Part shown: positions 12,219 to 22,444 of the stretch, piece after piece | How positions within the stretch are numbered: position 1 is the stretch's first letter | Layout: each line of letters opens with the position of its first letter | Assembly: GCA_027943245.1 (NCBI GenBank) | Contig: JANDJZ010000171.1 | Coordinates: 1 to 46,156 of the forward strand | Length of the DNA: 46,156 nt | Direction of reading: 5' to 3' | Source of the DNA: Acanthamoeba sp. SK_2022b | Lineage: Eukaryota > Discosea > Longamoebia > Acanthamoebidae | Made by a program: the position numbers and the translations under genes | The notes under the pieces: model-generated | The model's input: the letters and a program-made list of their open reading frames with translations, nothing else | What the model was told of the DNA's origin: nothing | Database searches by the model: none

Positions 12219-12527
12219 TTCGGTGCTTCGTGTCTATGCAGAGAGCGAGGAGTGCGATCTTGTGGCGTAGGCGAGAGTTCTTCGCACAAAAGGGCCGTAA
12301 ATAAAGAGCTCTAGATCTCTTGATGATCTGACGCGCTGGAGGGAGATGCTGCACAAGAAAGAAATCCCTTTTCTTCGACTTGCACGAGATGCGTCTTCTG
12401 TGCTCGGTTCTTGGTATCTGGCTTTTTTCGCGTACGAAGGCCTCCACCTCCGTGCCCGGCAATTGCCCGACACAGCTGCTGGCGGTCGGATGGATTGCAG
12501 GAGGAACTTTGCCGCCACGGTCGGCTC
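12219..12527. promoter_or_regulatory. Spacer between XRN1 start and the SPFH gene stop
   Basis: A 309-bp gap between two minus-strand genes. It must hold the XRN1 promoter and 5' UTR and the SPFH-gene 3' end. No TATA box or other recognisable site. Confidence 0.4.
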
Positions 12528-13877
12528 TCACCCATTCCTGGCCGTAGTGTTAAGGGCAATCTGGGCAAGGAGAGCCATCATCTGCTTCCTGTGGCCTGCT
12601 TCCTCCTCGGCATCCTGTTCATTTTCGCCGTCGGACACTGAGAAGGTCGGCGTAACGTGGGAGTCGCTGCAGATGACAGCCAACAGGTTTGCGATCAATC
12701 TGTGTCGTGTCGACCAGATCCAAACACATTGTATTGTAAGATTGCATTCATCCAACTGGTACAGTGCACACTTGTGAGCAGGAAGGCAAGACAGGATACC
12801 GTGATTGTTGTGTATCGTTAAGCTGGATGCCACTCTCGCTCAGTTTTGCAACAGCTGACGTAACGATCGTGACTGCGCCATCCACAATAGCTACATTGTG
12901 TCCACAACAGCATCAGCAGACAGCAACATGCATCAAAAACCACACAGCAACACGAGCGCGCGTGAGCGCAAGGTGACAAGGTACTGTTTCGGGCTTCAAC
13001 AAGAGCTTCGGCTTGCTGCCGCACGAGCATGCCCGGCGCGATCTCTGGTGCGTACTGGAGGTCGGCGAGCTCGTACGAGATCACCCTCGCCCCGGCAACG
13101 TCGCTCTTCTCTTGCAGCAAACGCACCAGGAGGGCCGACACCTCCCTGCTCTCGGATTGGAGGGACTTGCCCGTGCGACACTCGTAGGGGTACATCGAGC
13201 ACACCCGCTTCAGCACGGCGACCGCCTGGCGCTCGATGTAGTTGGCATAGTTGATCACATCTGGCCAGCGGAATTGGTGACTTAGTCTCGCGGGATACGC
13301 TGTGTCACAAATTCAGACATGTGCGTGCCCATGGGCGAACACCGTTTCGTACCAAAGGCGGCGCGCACGCTGTCCACCACCTGAAAGGTCACGATTCCCG
13401 AGACTACGATCGGATTGCCATTCCTGTCCACAACAGTGGCTCGCTTGATGTCGAGAGTCTGCGTGGAAGTGGGAATGACCACCATCGATCGCCCGAACAC
13501 TGGGAACCAATGCAACCCTGATGGTTGTGTCAGTTTCCGAGCTCTAGCCATATGGACCAAAGGTGAAGCGCAGCACATGAACAAGAGCCTCTTGGGGCAG
13601 CGTCAAAGGTACGTACCAGGTTTCTTGGCCACAGTGGCTAACGAGCCCCAGAAAGTGACGAGGACGTGCTGTTGAGGGGACACGGTGTAGAAGGACGTGA
13701 AGATAGGAATGAATAGAAACAAAGGGTAGAACAGCAGGTTGAAGAGGAGCCCAAGTAGCGAGATTGCCTCTACTCTGGCCCTCGCATTTGGTGCTGCTGT
13801 GTGAAAGGACATGTCAAGCACGACATCGTCGTCGTTCTTGGAGTAGCGGCGGTCGCCTGCCTCACTGCCGTAGGACA

Positions 13878-13908
<31 letters not shown>

Positions 13909-13986
13909 AGGAATGGCGTCATAGGAGGTGACCTTCTGGCCTCGTCCGTCCGCCAAGAATGCTCTACTCTCTTCCTCGCTCTGCAT
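12528..13986 (-). CDS. Band 7/SPFH (prohibitin-like) membrane protein
   Basis: SPFH proteins form membrane-bound oligomeric scaffolds. The chosen start (13986) gives MQSEEESRAFLADGRG. A cytosolic N-terminal stretch with a poly-Gly run (GGC repeats about 13879-13905) leads to a hydrophobic segment, LLFNLLFYPLFLFIPIFTSF, then the Band 7 core: FGRSMVVIPTSTQTLDIKR, GNPIVVSGIVTFQVVDSVRAAF, INYANYIERQAVAVLKRV and GARVISYELADLQYAPEIA. Next exons join as EARN-TIVDGAVTIVTSAVAKL and SR-LIANLLAVICSDSHV, ending in an acidic tail (GENEQDAEEE) with TGA at 12528. The after-core motif IVDGAVTIV...L matches a family seen in protists, plants and bacteria rather than classic mitochondrial prohibitin. Membrane location unknown. 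Confidence 0.85.
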
Positions 13987-14266
13987 TATGTCTTGTCGTG
14001 TGCGGTGGCTGAGGATCAACAATCAGCTGTCCTTCAAGCCTTTTATGCGATGTCGCCACTGTACAGAAGCAGGAGGCGGTTGGTGGACCACCCGCAACTG
14101 CAGCCTCACGCAGAAGTGGGTGCTTGTTTTTTTTTCCTTGTTGTTGTTTCACGAGCTGTCGGCAGAAAAATTGTGCTATTTTAATCCGCGCCAGCCCAGG
14201 GCCGAAAACACCTCCGGCGAGCGCAACACGCGGAAAGGCTACGAGAAAGGCTTGGTGTAGTTTAAA
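13987..14266. promoter_or_regulatory. Spacer between the SPFH gene and lunapark
   Basis: 280 bp between two minus-strand genes, with a T-rich tract near 14130. It must hold the SPFH promoter and lunapark 3' end. No distinct site recognised. Confidence 0.35.
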
Positions 14267-16061
14267 CTAGTCCGACTTTGGTTTCGTGCGGGTGTCCGTG
14301 CCTTCGTCACCTTCGTCATCTGCCGTGATAGGATCGACATCCGCGAGAGGATGCTCCTCCTCTGCAGGTTGTTCGTCCTCGTCTCCGCTATCTAGTTGTT
14401 GCTGCTGCTGGTTACGGTGCTCCACAACGTCGCTGTTATCGGTGGGTAGATCGGGCATGTCGTCATCGTATTCATCGACAGGCAGAGTTTTGTTGGTGGA
14501 ACGACCTTGCTGCTGCGGCTGGCCTGCTGGTGTCGAAGCAGCAGGCGTTCCCGACGCGAGCGGGTCATTCCAGAAACGGCACTTGCGGCACGTAAACTCT
14601 GCAAACATGCCCACCACCGCGCATCCGATGTTAATGACACTGCCGAAGAGTAAGTAGTACGGCGTGAAAGGGAAATGTTACGGTAGCTTCCGACTTCTGA
14701 TCTTGGCACATGGCCGTACAAGGCGTTACATCGCCGGCACCGAACAGGCACCGAGTTGGCTATTGACGAGGAGAGGGGGGGGGGTGAGAGAAGACGAGGT
14801 CAGGCAACAGAATCTGCACTGCGAACATGAGAGACGTTGACGGAGGCAACGCACACTCGCTGTCACCGATCATCACGTCGAGAATCGAATCCAGCCATCC
14901 GCGCGGCTTTTGGCCGTGTGCTGCTGCCACAGCCGTCAGACCACCACCAGTCAGCTGACTGAACTCCATCGCCGCCATTCGACCGCCGCGCTGCATGGCG
15001 AATGCACGTACCAGGCAGGGCGACGGGGTTGTTGCGGTCAGGCACCGGCATGTAGTAGCTGCGAGAGGGTGTCTGCGGAGGCGGGGCCATGGAGCGAGGC
15101 GCCGGATGGCCTTGACCTGTTTGTCAACACTCCGAAGGTTAAGTTTCTATGCCGAACCGTGTCACGGTCGGGATGCCGCATGCACGCACGCCCGCACCTT
15201 GAGAGGGAGTAGGGGCGGCTGTTGCGGTGTTGCGCTGAGGAGGCACGGGGCGAGGGCCAGGCATGGGCACGGGGAGATCAGATGCCTCTGGCTCTTCCTC
15301 GAGGGGCGGCTCCTGGGAGGGAGGAGCAGCGGGCGCAGAAGCGGCGGGGGCCTTGGTGGGGAGAGGCGCAGGCGGTTGCGAAGCAGCGGGCCGGGCATGG
15401 CGCTGCGATGGTCCCACAGTGGCCGGGACCTGAGGCGGCGACGCACGCTTGGAGACGGGCGGCCCTGGGGTGGCGGGCACCTTCCGCGCCTGCTGGGGCG
15501 GCGGCTTCCTCGGTGCTGGTGCTGGAGTGCGAGACTAAGTGGAGAGGAATTAGCATATAATCCCGTCTCCGTTAAGGCCGAGTGCGCATGCGCGCGGGCG
15601 CGCGGAACCTTTCTGTCAAACTGTTGCACGAGTTGGGCGGTCTTGTAAAAGTTGGTGGCCTTCTTCAGCTCCTCCACCTTCTCCGCTTGCTGATTCTCCA
15701 GCGCGATCAGCTTCTCATCTGTTTGTGGAATTGTGGGACCATCCTAGACGTCAGCGAGGCACAGATGCCCACTTGGGAAGTCACCCCTGCCCCTCACCAC
15801 TCCATTCGCAGCAGCAACCGGCTTTCGCGTCTCACGCTTCGCACCTGCTTTGCAAATTCGGGTGTTGTAGACCCATGATATGATTCTCTTGGCCACGTAG
15901 CCCCTGAAGAGGTGAAGAAGCGCGGTGAGGCCGAAGGAGCGGGAAAGGCGAAAATGGTGGGAACAACGCACAAGATGGGGATGAGGAGCGCAGGGGCAAT
16001 GTAGGTCAAGTGGTCCAGCACGTCCTCAGGCGACGTGCAAAAGTAGTACCTAGATATAGAC

Positions 16062-16093
<32 letters not shown>

Positions 16094-16460
16094 GAACCAC
16101 ATGTGCGAGGTGAGCCGTGAAGAGCGTGGGGATGGCCCACAAAAAAAAAAAAAAAAGGTCTCCGGTCTCCGAGTACCACACGATAAAGATGACCTCTAAC
16201 ACACAGGCCCACAGGAGGAGGCGAGTGACGGCAGTGCGGTGCGAGGCGATGGCCGTTGCCTTCTTTTCTTCCCACTCTCGCAGCTCGGTCTGCAGCTGTG
16301 TTAAAATCTCCTCGTAATTGATTACCGTGGGCTTGAGGAAATGGGTGCAAGAGAGCGAGTGCAACCGGTTAGTTTTGGCGACAAGGAAAAAAAGAATGCA
16401 GTAGTGTTGGCGCACCTTGGAGCGGCGGAACCAGGAAAGGAACCACGAAAACACTCCCAT
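14267..16460 (-). CDS. LNPK: Lunapark family ER three-way-junction protein
   Basis: Lunapark stabilises tubular ER junctions. The start (16460) gives MGVFSWFLSWFRRSK, like the family's short N-terminus. Then come a coiled segment (YEEILTQLQTELREWEEKK), TM1 (LLLWACVLEVIFIVWY), a second hydrophobic part (YIAPALLIPILCVVPTIF), and the post-TM motif RGYVAKRIISWVYNTRI with coiled coil EKLIALENQQAEKVEELKK. A long Pro/Ala-rich linker follows (about 15,140-15,530), then GWLDSILDVMIGD and the C-terminal zinc ribbon CRRCNALYGH...CRKCRFWNDP, split by an intron. The tail is acidic/Gln-rich; stop at 14267. The order matches lunapark point for point. Sixteen consecutive T (sense) at 16141-16156 appear to be coding (LFFFFLW), which is slippage-prone. 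An (ATT)n stretch at about 16063-16089 is probably part of an intron. Confidence 0.88.
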
Positions 16461-16679
16461 CTTGGTGCACCGTCCCAGGGACCTAACTAATTCTTGGGTG
16501 GCGTGGTGATCTTCTTGTCGGTTGATTTTTGGTATGCAGTTTCTTTTTTCTTTTCTTTTTTTTTTTGGCGCCTTTCCTCCCTCCACGCGTCGTTAGACCA
16601 GGCCATGCGCTGCCAAGGCACAAGGGCGCCAATGCGTCAATGGTCACGGGCATTTACAGAGTCTGTTCGATCTCTCTCT

Positions 16680-18292
16680 TCATCCAAGCTGCGAAGTCTT
16701 GTGCTGACCCTTGCCGGACATCTTTCGCCTCCCTCCTGCAGTTGCGATAGCGTCTGGTACGGCGTCAGCCAAGGATGCTGTCGGCGGTCGCGTTTTGCGA
16801 TCCGCCTTGACCCCGCGTTCTTCTTTGGCGCTGTCGTCCCTGGAGATGCGCTCGGCCAGTTCCGCCAAGGTGAGCGCGTTGCACTTGAAGGCCTGAGAAA
16901 AGGGCAGCACGTTGCCCTGCGGATTGAACCTTGGTCCGAAGTATGATATGAGTTTTTGGGATGATCTCAACTGAACCAACCAAGGGAGGTGGATGCCGTA
17001 CCACTGGAAACTGTTGAGTCCATCAATGATCGCAAAGACGACCATCTCAAAGCAGTTGGCTGTCCGGAGGGGGGGGAGGGCGTTATCAAGAGTGGTAAGG
17101 GTGAGGCACTTCAAACAGGCGGTTGGGAACTTTCATACCGAAGTCCTTCCGGAGCACTTCGCCAAAGAGCTGCGCAATGTGCTTGGGCGGGTTGCCAAAC
17201 ACTCCACAACCAAAGGCTCCTAACACGACGCTGTCATGTCCTGTGTGACACATGCATGTTAGAGTAATTCGGACAGCGGGTGTCTCTCCCTTAGTGTGCT
17301 CACCGCACCGTTGTCCACGGCAATACTGAGGATGGCCTTGATCTTCTTCTTGAAGTTGTTTACGATAGCCGGCCCACTCAGTCGCAGCTCACCGTCGATC
17401 TCCTCAAGTGGAGGATTGGAGTATGCTGGTTCCATTATGCACGAAGCTTACTTGAGTCACTCTCTCCTGCGAGCAGTGAGGCAATCGAGAGGGCCTTGCT
17501 TACCAGCAACAGAAATGACCGACAGGTACTGGGGCTCGTCCATGAAGGCGTAGCCGGCTTCTTCGCTCCTAAATAAAGTCGAGAGTGAAACTCTTAGCCG
17601 ACGGCCCTGCAAGCCAAGCGCTATCTCACACTTAACTCGCTGCACCTTCTGAAGACGGTGAGGTCAGGCGTGTAGAGGCCACCGAACTCTGGCAGCGGAT
17701 AGCTCCATTGGCGCCCCGTGTCCGTCCTTTTTACGTAGCGCGGCCGGCGATCCAAGAGAGTTACATGTTTGAGATAGCGATCGAGGACGTGTAGCGCTAA
17801 GCCAATGCAGAGAGATACTTATATACCGGTAGGGATCCTCCAGGCATTGGAACAAATTGGAGCGCCGGGTTAGACTCTCTGCCCACACGTAACATACAAC
17901 GATATCAGCACAGAACGTATTCACCAGCGCGGGGGTGCGCACACCCAAGCGCCATCACTTAATTAGAAGAGAGCGGAGCCTACCCTCTTGTGCACCGGTG
18001 CCGTGCCTATAGCCGCCGCAGGGATTCGATCGTGAGGCCATGTTGAGCACAGCAGGCCTGAGGCCTCTCCGGTTCTTCATTATCAGTGCAGCCTCCAGGC
18101 AGTCACCTTACCAGATGCGCACTGGTCAGCATTGCAGTACGCCACCACGACACGGCGAGGCCATATACCTTCTACCACAAAAATTTCGGTTTTGATCTGT
18201 GGGGAGTCTTGGCCTGACTTCTTGGCGGCCGGTGGTCGCGGGTAGACATGGTCCGACGCGTACATCTTTGTCGCCGAGGCCGCCTTTTGCAT
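16680..18292 (-). CDS. Microbial-type PARG-like (TIGR02452) macrodomain protein
   Basis: This family removes or binds ADP-ribose. The start (18292) gives MQKAASATKMYASDHVYP; it lies only 60 bp from the next gene's stop. Exons join as KTEIFVVEG-DCLEAALIMKN, then RPAVLNMASRSNPCGGYRHG, GTGAQE-ESLTRRSNLFQCLED, then PEFGGLYTPDLTVFR, DEPQYLSVISVA, GPAIVNNFKKKIKAILSIAV, DSVVLGAFGCGVFGNPPKHI, AQLFGEVL and FEMVVFAIIDGLNS-QGNVLPF. The order and the AFGCGVFGNP motif are diagnostic for TIGR02452. In the loop usually reading PGGG...QEE the sequence reads PCGGYRHGTGAQEE, so the first Gly of the GGG signature is Cys. A basic tail follows to TGA at 16680. Family assignment strong; activity uncertain because of the Gly-to-Cys change. 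Confidence 0.83.
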
Positions 18293-18351
18293 GGCCCCTG
18301 CAGGTTGGGCTGAGCTCAGGTCCAGGATCGTGCCCCCTCTAGCAGTGGCAG

Positions 18352-19140
18352 CTACGCACTCTTGTTCAGGTGCACTTCACGGACAGCGAGCTCTTGCCCG
18401 GCCTCCGCGGGTCTGTCGGCCAGGAAATACTTGCCTGTGTGTGTGCGTTGTGTTTTTGTTTTGTGTTGTGTATGTATGGTATGCACACACGCGCGGCGTT
18501 GGTCCAAGTCACATTGGACCAAGCTTGCCGACGGATTACCTCGCAAGACAGCGTCGATTGTCCCAATCTGAACGATTTGCCTCAGCTGCTTCAGCTTTGC
18601 GGAGTTGAACCGAGTCTCAACATCTACGTTATGTTCACTGTCCTCTTCCGCCTCTTCCTCAGCTTCCTCTTCCTCTTCCTCTTCCTCTTGTTCACTGGAC
18701 CTGCTGCCGTTGTCCTCCACTACTTGACGCTGCACTGCCTTACTATCGGACTCGTGACCCGATACCGCATCATCTACTCGCTCGTTATCGATCCTATCGG
18801 TTCCTTCTTCTTCTTCTTCTTTGATGTCACCTTCATCGTTTCTCACTTCTGGGCCTTTCCCATCCACTGATGAAGCGCGCCGACGGCGCCCGAACCCGCC
18901 CGAACGTTGGAAGGCGCGCAGCCAGAGGTCGGGATCGAACACGAGCCGCTGGAGCGACGGACGCAGGGCCTTCACGGACGCCACGGGCGGGCCCTCGAAC
19001 ATTCCCTCGGGCGTCAACACATCCGGTTTAGCGGTTGACGGAGCTATGATGCCAAAGGGCACGCTGAGCGCTGCGGACCTGCACAAGGGCCCGAGGGTGA
19101 GAGCGTGGGTCACGAGACCGCCGACCAAAGAAGAAGACAT
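18352..19140 (-). CDS. Acidic protein of unknown function
   Basis: I do not recognise this protein. It starts MSSSLVGGLVTHALTLGPLC at 19140 and ends VREVHLNKSA at 18352. A mildly hydrophobic, Ala/Leu-rich N-terminus (about residues 1-40) could be a targeting sequence. The middle has KALRPSLQRLVFDPDLWLRA, then a very acidic segment with runs of Glu (about 18650-18700). A GT-AG intron at 18435-18539 is 105 nt long and has no in-frame stop, so the unspliced frame stays open; the spliced protein would be 227 residues. The tight spacing to the PARG-like gene (60 bp) suggests very short UTRs. Confidence 0.7.
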   Translation of the reverse strand: MSSSLVGGLVTHALTLGPLCRSAALSVPFGIIAPSTAKPDVLTPEGMFEGPPVASVKALRPSLQRLVFDPDLWLRAFQRSGGFGRRRRASSVDGKGPEVRNDEGDIKEEEEEGTDRIDNERVDDAVSGHESDSKAVQRQVVEDNGSRSSEQEEEEEEEEAEEEAEEDSEHNVDVETRFNSAKLKQLRQIVQIGTIDAVLRGNPSASLVQCDLDQRRACVHTIHTQHKTKTQRTHTGKYFLADRPAEAGQELAVREVHLNKSA

Positions 19141-19390
19141 GGCTGTCAGTACCCAGCACGGCCACCACGCTGGCTTCCCTTCTTGGCCTTGGTGTTGCTG
19201 CTCTTGCCCTGTTTCCTGCCGCCTTTCTTGCCTGTGCTAGCCATTTCGAGAATTGTTGGTTTGCGCGTTGGGTGGGGAGACAATGACTCAAGAAAGAAGG
19301 CTGCGCAGGCGAGAGAAAAGAGCGAAAAAAGACGAGGGGTAAAGAAAAGAAAAGAAAAGAAAAGAAAAGAAGAAACATTACCGAGTCAAG
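19141..19390. promoter_or_regulatory. Divergent promoter region (acidic protein / F-box gene)
   Basis: 250 bp between head-to-head genes. It contains a (GAAAA)n tract at about 19344-19371, purine-rich on the plus strand. Confidence 0.45.
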
Positions 19391-19993
19391 ATGGTGAGCG
19401 CCAGCCCTCTTCTTCCTCCTCCTCCAGCAGACGTGCTCGCCCTCTGGGTGCTAATCTTTTAAGACACACATCCGGAGTGGCAGGCTCATGTTGATTGGAA
19501 TGCATTTTATCGTCACTACAGTTCCTCACCCGAAACCTCGGAAGAAGAAGAAGAAGAAGAAGAAGAGCAAGAAAGGGCAGAAGTGGTAGAACTGGCAGAT
19601 GAGGACGAGGGCTCCGAAGAAGAGAACATAGAAAGAGACAAAGAAGACGAAGATTATGAAGAAGAGCAGGACTGGTCTGCCTTTGGCGTGTTGCCTGACG
19701 AGGTGCTGGTGCACCTGGTGGGCTTCCTAGACGGTCGAGCGATTCTGCGGCTGCAGTGCGTGAGCCGCCGCTTCCGCCGCGTGGGGGCCGAAGAGCGGGT
19801 GTGGGCGCGACTGTGCCTGCGAGACTTCAAGATGCGCTACCTCACTTCCCAGGCCCTCTGGATCAACTACACACGTGGCTACTCCGCACCATCGACCTCA
19901 ACCACTGGCGCACGCCTGTCTTTCTTCCCCTTCCCGCAGACCGGCCCCCAGCCGGTCATCAAGCCCGGCTCATTCTATCGAGCCCAGAATTGA
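19391..19993 (+). CDS. F-box protein
   Basis: F-box proteins recruit substrates to SCF ubiquitin ligases through SKP1. The F-box is clear: LPDEVLVHLVGFLDGRAILR, then LQCVSRRFRRVGAEERVWARL (about 19690-19820). It is preceded by an acidic stretch encoded by GAA repeats (from 19541) and by coding-looking sequence HPEWQAHVDWNAFYRHY at about 19470-19520. The stop at 19991 leaves only a short tail, so no substrate-binding repeats are seen. The start is unresolved: ATG at 19391 is in a frame closed by TAA, so an intron near 19394-19462 is needed but does not join cleanly. Product family confident, 5' end not. Confidence 0.72.
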
Positions 19994-20092
19994 TCTATCA
20001 AAAAAAAAAAAAGGCGTGGCAAAAATTCCGACCCTGAGCGTTTAACCCAACAAACACCGAGAGGGTCACGGGGGAAGAGAGACAAACAAGTT

Positions 20093-21097
20093 TCACTCCT
20101 GGTCAAAGTAGATGACAACCTTTCCCCTGGTGTGCCTCGTTTCAACTTTCTTGAACGCGCCCTCGAAATCCTGCAAGGCGAATGTGCTGTCCAAGGATGG
20201 CCGGCACTTTCCTTCCTCGAGCAGGTCGGTGATCTTCTGGAGCTGAGAGCCATCCGGACTCATGACGAAGAAGAAGTTGCGTACGCAATCTTCCCCAGTG
20301 TAGGCCGTGGGCTTGAAGTTCTCGGGCGGGCGCACAATGCTAATGAGCGTGCCGCCGTTCTTGACGCACCACCACGAGTCCTCCAAGGATTTGCCGCCGG
20401 CGCAGTCGACCACCAGATCGACTTTGTTAGCCTCAGACTTAAGGCCCCACTCCTTCAGGTCCGTCGTCCGGTAGTTGATGACCTCGTCTGCGCCTAAAGA
20501 CCTCACGAACTCGCTGTTGTCTGGTCCGCACGTGCCAATGACGTACGCTCCCGCCAAGTGGGCCAGCTGCACTAACCAGGTGCCGCATCCACCAGCAGCC
20601 GCCGTTACGAGTAGTCGCTTTCCTTGCGTGTTGTCGCTGCCCAGGGGTTCCCAACCGGCCTGGACGAACAGAGCCTGCCAGGCCGTGAGCGCCGACAATG
20701 GCACCGAGGCAGACTCGGCCCAGGAGAGGCGCTTCGGGCGAAGTGCAATCTCATCAGTGGTGAGAATGGCGTAGTCGCTGCCGCAGCCGGAGCGGATGTA
20801 GTGCGAGCGGGCGTAGACCTCGTCTCCGGGCTTGAAGGGCGACTCTGATGGCGCGGTCACCACGGTCCCGGCCACGTCGAAGCACGGGATCAGCTCCTTG
20901 GGACCCGACACGTGGAAGTCTCGGAACCACAGCAGCTCTCCCGCGCAGGGGGCAACAGCGTGGACCTTGATCAAATGCTCCGTGGAGTTGGGCTTGGGCG
21001 TTGGCACGGGGCGTTCTGTGAGTATGACGTTGGTGGAAAGGTTATCAGGCTGGAAAAGCGCCCGCATAGTCTGAGGAAGAGACGAGGTGTTGGCCAT
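20093..21097 (-). CDS. Zinc-independent MDR oxidoreductase (quinone oxidoreductase-like)
   Basis: Medium-chain dehydrogenase/reductase, probably NADPH-dependent reduction of a quinone or enone. Single exon, 334 residues: MANTSSLPQTMRALFQPDN to VVIYFDQE. The GroES-like half includes HLIKVHAVAPCAGELLWFRD and PCFDVAGTVV; the Rossmann half has LLVTAAAGGCGTWLVQLAHL (the AAxGGxGxxxVQ nucleotide loop) and the later DLVVDCAGG. The structural- and catalytic-zinc Cys/His set of true alcohol dehydrogenases is absent. It has no intron although nearly all neighbours do, which suggests late acquisition or retroposition; base composition looks like its neighbours. The stop lies 99 bp from the convergent F-box gene stop. 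Confidence 0.85.
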   Translation of the reverse strand: MANTSSLPQTMRALFQPDNLSTNVILTERPVPTPKPNSTEHLIKVHAVAPCAGELLWFRDFHVSGPKELIPCFDVAGTVVTAPSESPFKPGDEVYARSHYIRSGCGSDYAILTTDEIALRPKRLSWAESASVPLSALTAWQALFVQAGWEPLGSDNTQGKRLLVTAAAGGCGTWLVQLAHLAGAYVIGTCGPDNSEFVRSLGADEVINYRTTDLKEWGLKSEANKVDLVVDCAGGKSLEDSWWCVKNGGTLISIVRPPENFKPTAYTGEDCVRNFFFVMSPDGSQLQKITDLLEEGKCRPSLDSTFALQDFEGAFKKVETRHTRGKVVIYFDQE

Positions 21098-21580
21098 GGC
21101 TTGAAGATGTTCTAGTTGGGGGGCAGTTGCCAGAACGGCCTTATAACTGCTACCTACACCTCCCGGGTTTCAGCTAATGATCTGTCAAAAATAAAACCCC
21201 GAAAAGCCCATTGAGCCACCCGAAATCGCGATTGGTGGCGGTGTGAAAATTCACTTATACTTTTTTCCCCACCGGTCTGGTTATCTTGTGCGGCTACCAT
21301 GGCCTGCATTTCTCAATCTTGTGTCGCAGTGGCGAGCATGTCGAGTGCTTGTTGCAGGCTCGCTGATTCCCCGATGCATGCTGATTTCCTGGTCGGGTGG
21401 ACGAAACTGGAGGGAAAAACTGACGAGTGGCCAGGCATCCTCGCCGGACATGCCCACAACCGCGAGACACGCAGGATCCTTTTCAACAAGCCTGGGCCAT
21501 AAAAATCTTTTCAGTGTCCCACTCTTGCACACATACGCCCACTAAGGCCCACAAACTCTTGAACCCAGCCTCACACTACA
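21098..21580. promoter_or_regulatory. Divergent promoter region (MDR oxidoreductase / HSP20)
   Basis: 483 bp between head-to-head start codons. A GAAAATTC dyad at 21245-21252 fits two units of a heat-shock element (GAAnnTTC), but a third unit is missing, so a heat-shock site is only suggested. No other clear element. Confidence 0.35.
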
Positions 21581-22342
21581 ATGTCACGCATGCTTCTCAC
21601 CACTGCGGCCAGAAGAGCGCCAGCACTGGCGGCACCTTTCAGGGCCGCGTCGCTGGGCAGGCTTGCCTTGCCAGCCTCCACGTCGGCCATCAGTAGACGC
21701 GGCCTAGCGTCATGGGATAACGACTGGGAGGACGGCACGAGCGGCCGTCGCCGCGGGCGAGCGGTGGCCCCACGCAAGCAGCGCAGGCAACTGCCAGCGA
21801 TGCGCCAGCTCGTCACTTCACCCTTCGATCGCCTCATGGAAGCCTTCGAAAACGACATCGGCAACCTCTTTTCGGACCGCGACGTCGTTCCCCTTGCGGA
21901 GGGAGACCAGTGGGGTCGTGAGCTGTCCGAGTGGGCGCCCAAGGTGAACATCTCCGAGACCAAGGAGTCCATTCACGTACACGCCGAGCTGCCTGGAGTC
22001 AAGAAGGAAGAAGTGCAGGTCGAAGTTGATGATGTATGTCCCCACCACTCCTATCCTGCCGCTCTTCAGCAGGCTGACAGTTGTGTGATGTACATGTGCA
22101 TATTGCAGGACGGGTACCTGGTGATCAAAGGCGACAAGAAGCAGGAGAGGAAGGAAGAGGATAAGGAGAGGCAATACGTGAGGGTCGAGTCGTCTTTCGG
22201 TCATTTCGAGCGTCGCATTCCTCTGCCGGAGGGCGTCTCAGGCGACCAGATCAAGGCCAAGTATAGCGACGGCGTGCTCGAGGTCGATATCCCCCGCCCT
22301 GCCTCCCGCGAACGCTCGACCACACCCATCAATGTCGAGTAG
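21581..22342 (+). CDS. Mitochondrial small heat-shock protein (HSP20)
   Basis: ATP-independent holdase chaperone. The first ~45 residues (MSRMLLTTAARRAPALAAPF, then ...ISRRGLAS) are Arg/Ala/Ser-rich and lack acids, like a mitochondrial presequence ending at RRGLAS. The alpha-crystallin domain follows: WAPKVNISETKESIHVHAEL, PGVKKEEVQVEVDD, DGYLVIKGDKK, GHFERRIPLPEGV, and the A-x-x-x-n-GVL signature AKYSDGVLEVDIPRP. The tail ends TPINVE, matching the I/V-x-I/V C-terminal motif. The GT-AG intron at 22034-22108 is 75 nt, a multiple of three, without an in-frame stop. The spliced protein is 228 residues. Bacterial-type sequence of the core is normal for organellar HSP20. Confidence 0.92.
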   Translation: MSRMLLTTAARRAPALAAPFRAASLGRLALPASTSAISRRGLASWDNDWEDGTSGRRRGRAVAPRKQRRQLPAMRQLVTSPFDRLMEAFENDIGNLFSDRDVVPLAEGDQWGRELSEWAPKVNISETKESIHVHAELPGVKKEEVQVEVDDVCPHHSYPAALQQADSCVMYMCILQDGYLVIKGDKKQERKEEDKERQYVRVESSFGHFERRIPLPEGVSGDQIKAKYSDGVLEVDIPRPASRERSTTPINVE

Positions 22343-22444
22343 CGCAGTGATGGCCCTCCCCCCCCAAAGCAACTTCCGCCCTTCCAACTTTGTTCATAGA
22401 GAATAGACGCTCAAGGTCTTCAGAAACTCCAGGCGGTGGAGTCA

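Noticed and set aside
21245..21252. Functional heat-shock element upstream of HSP20
   Set aside because: Only two GAA/TTC units are present; usual elements have at least three, and the distance to the gene is over 300 bp. Kept only as a weak note.
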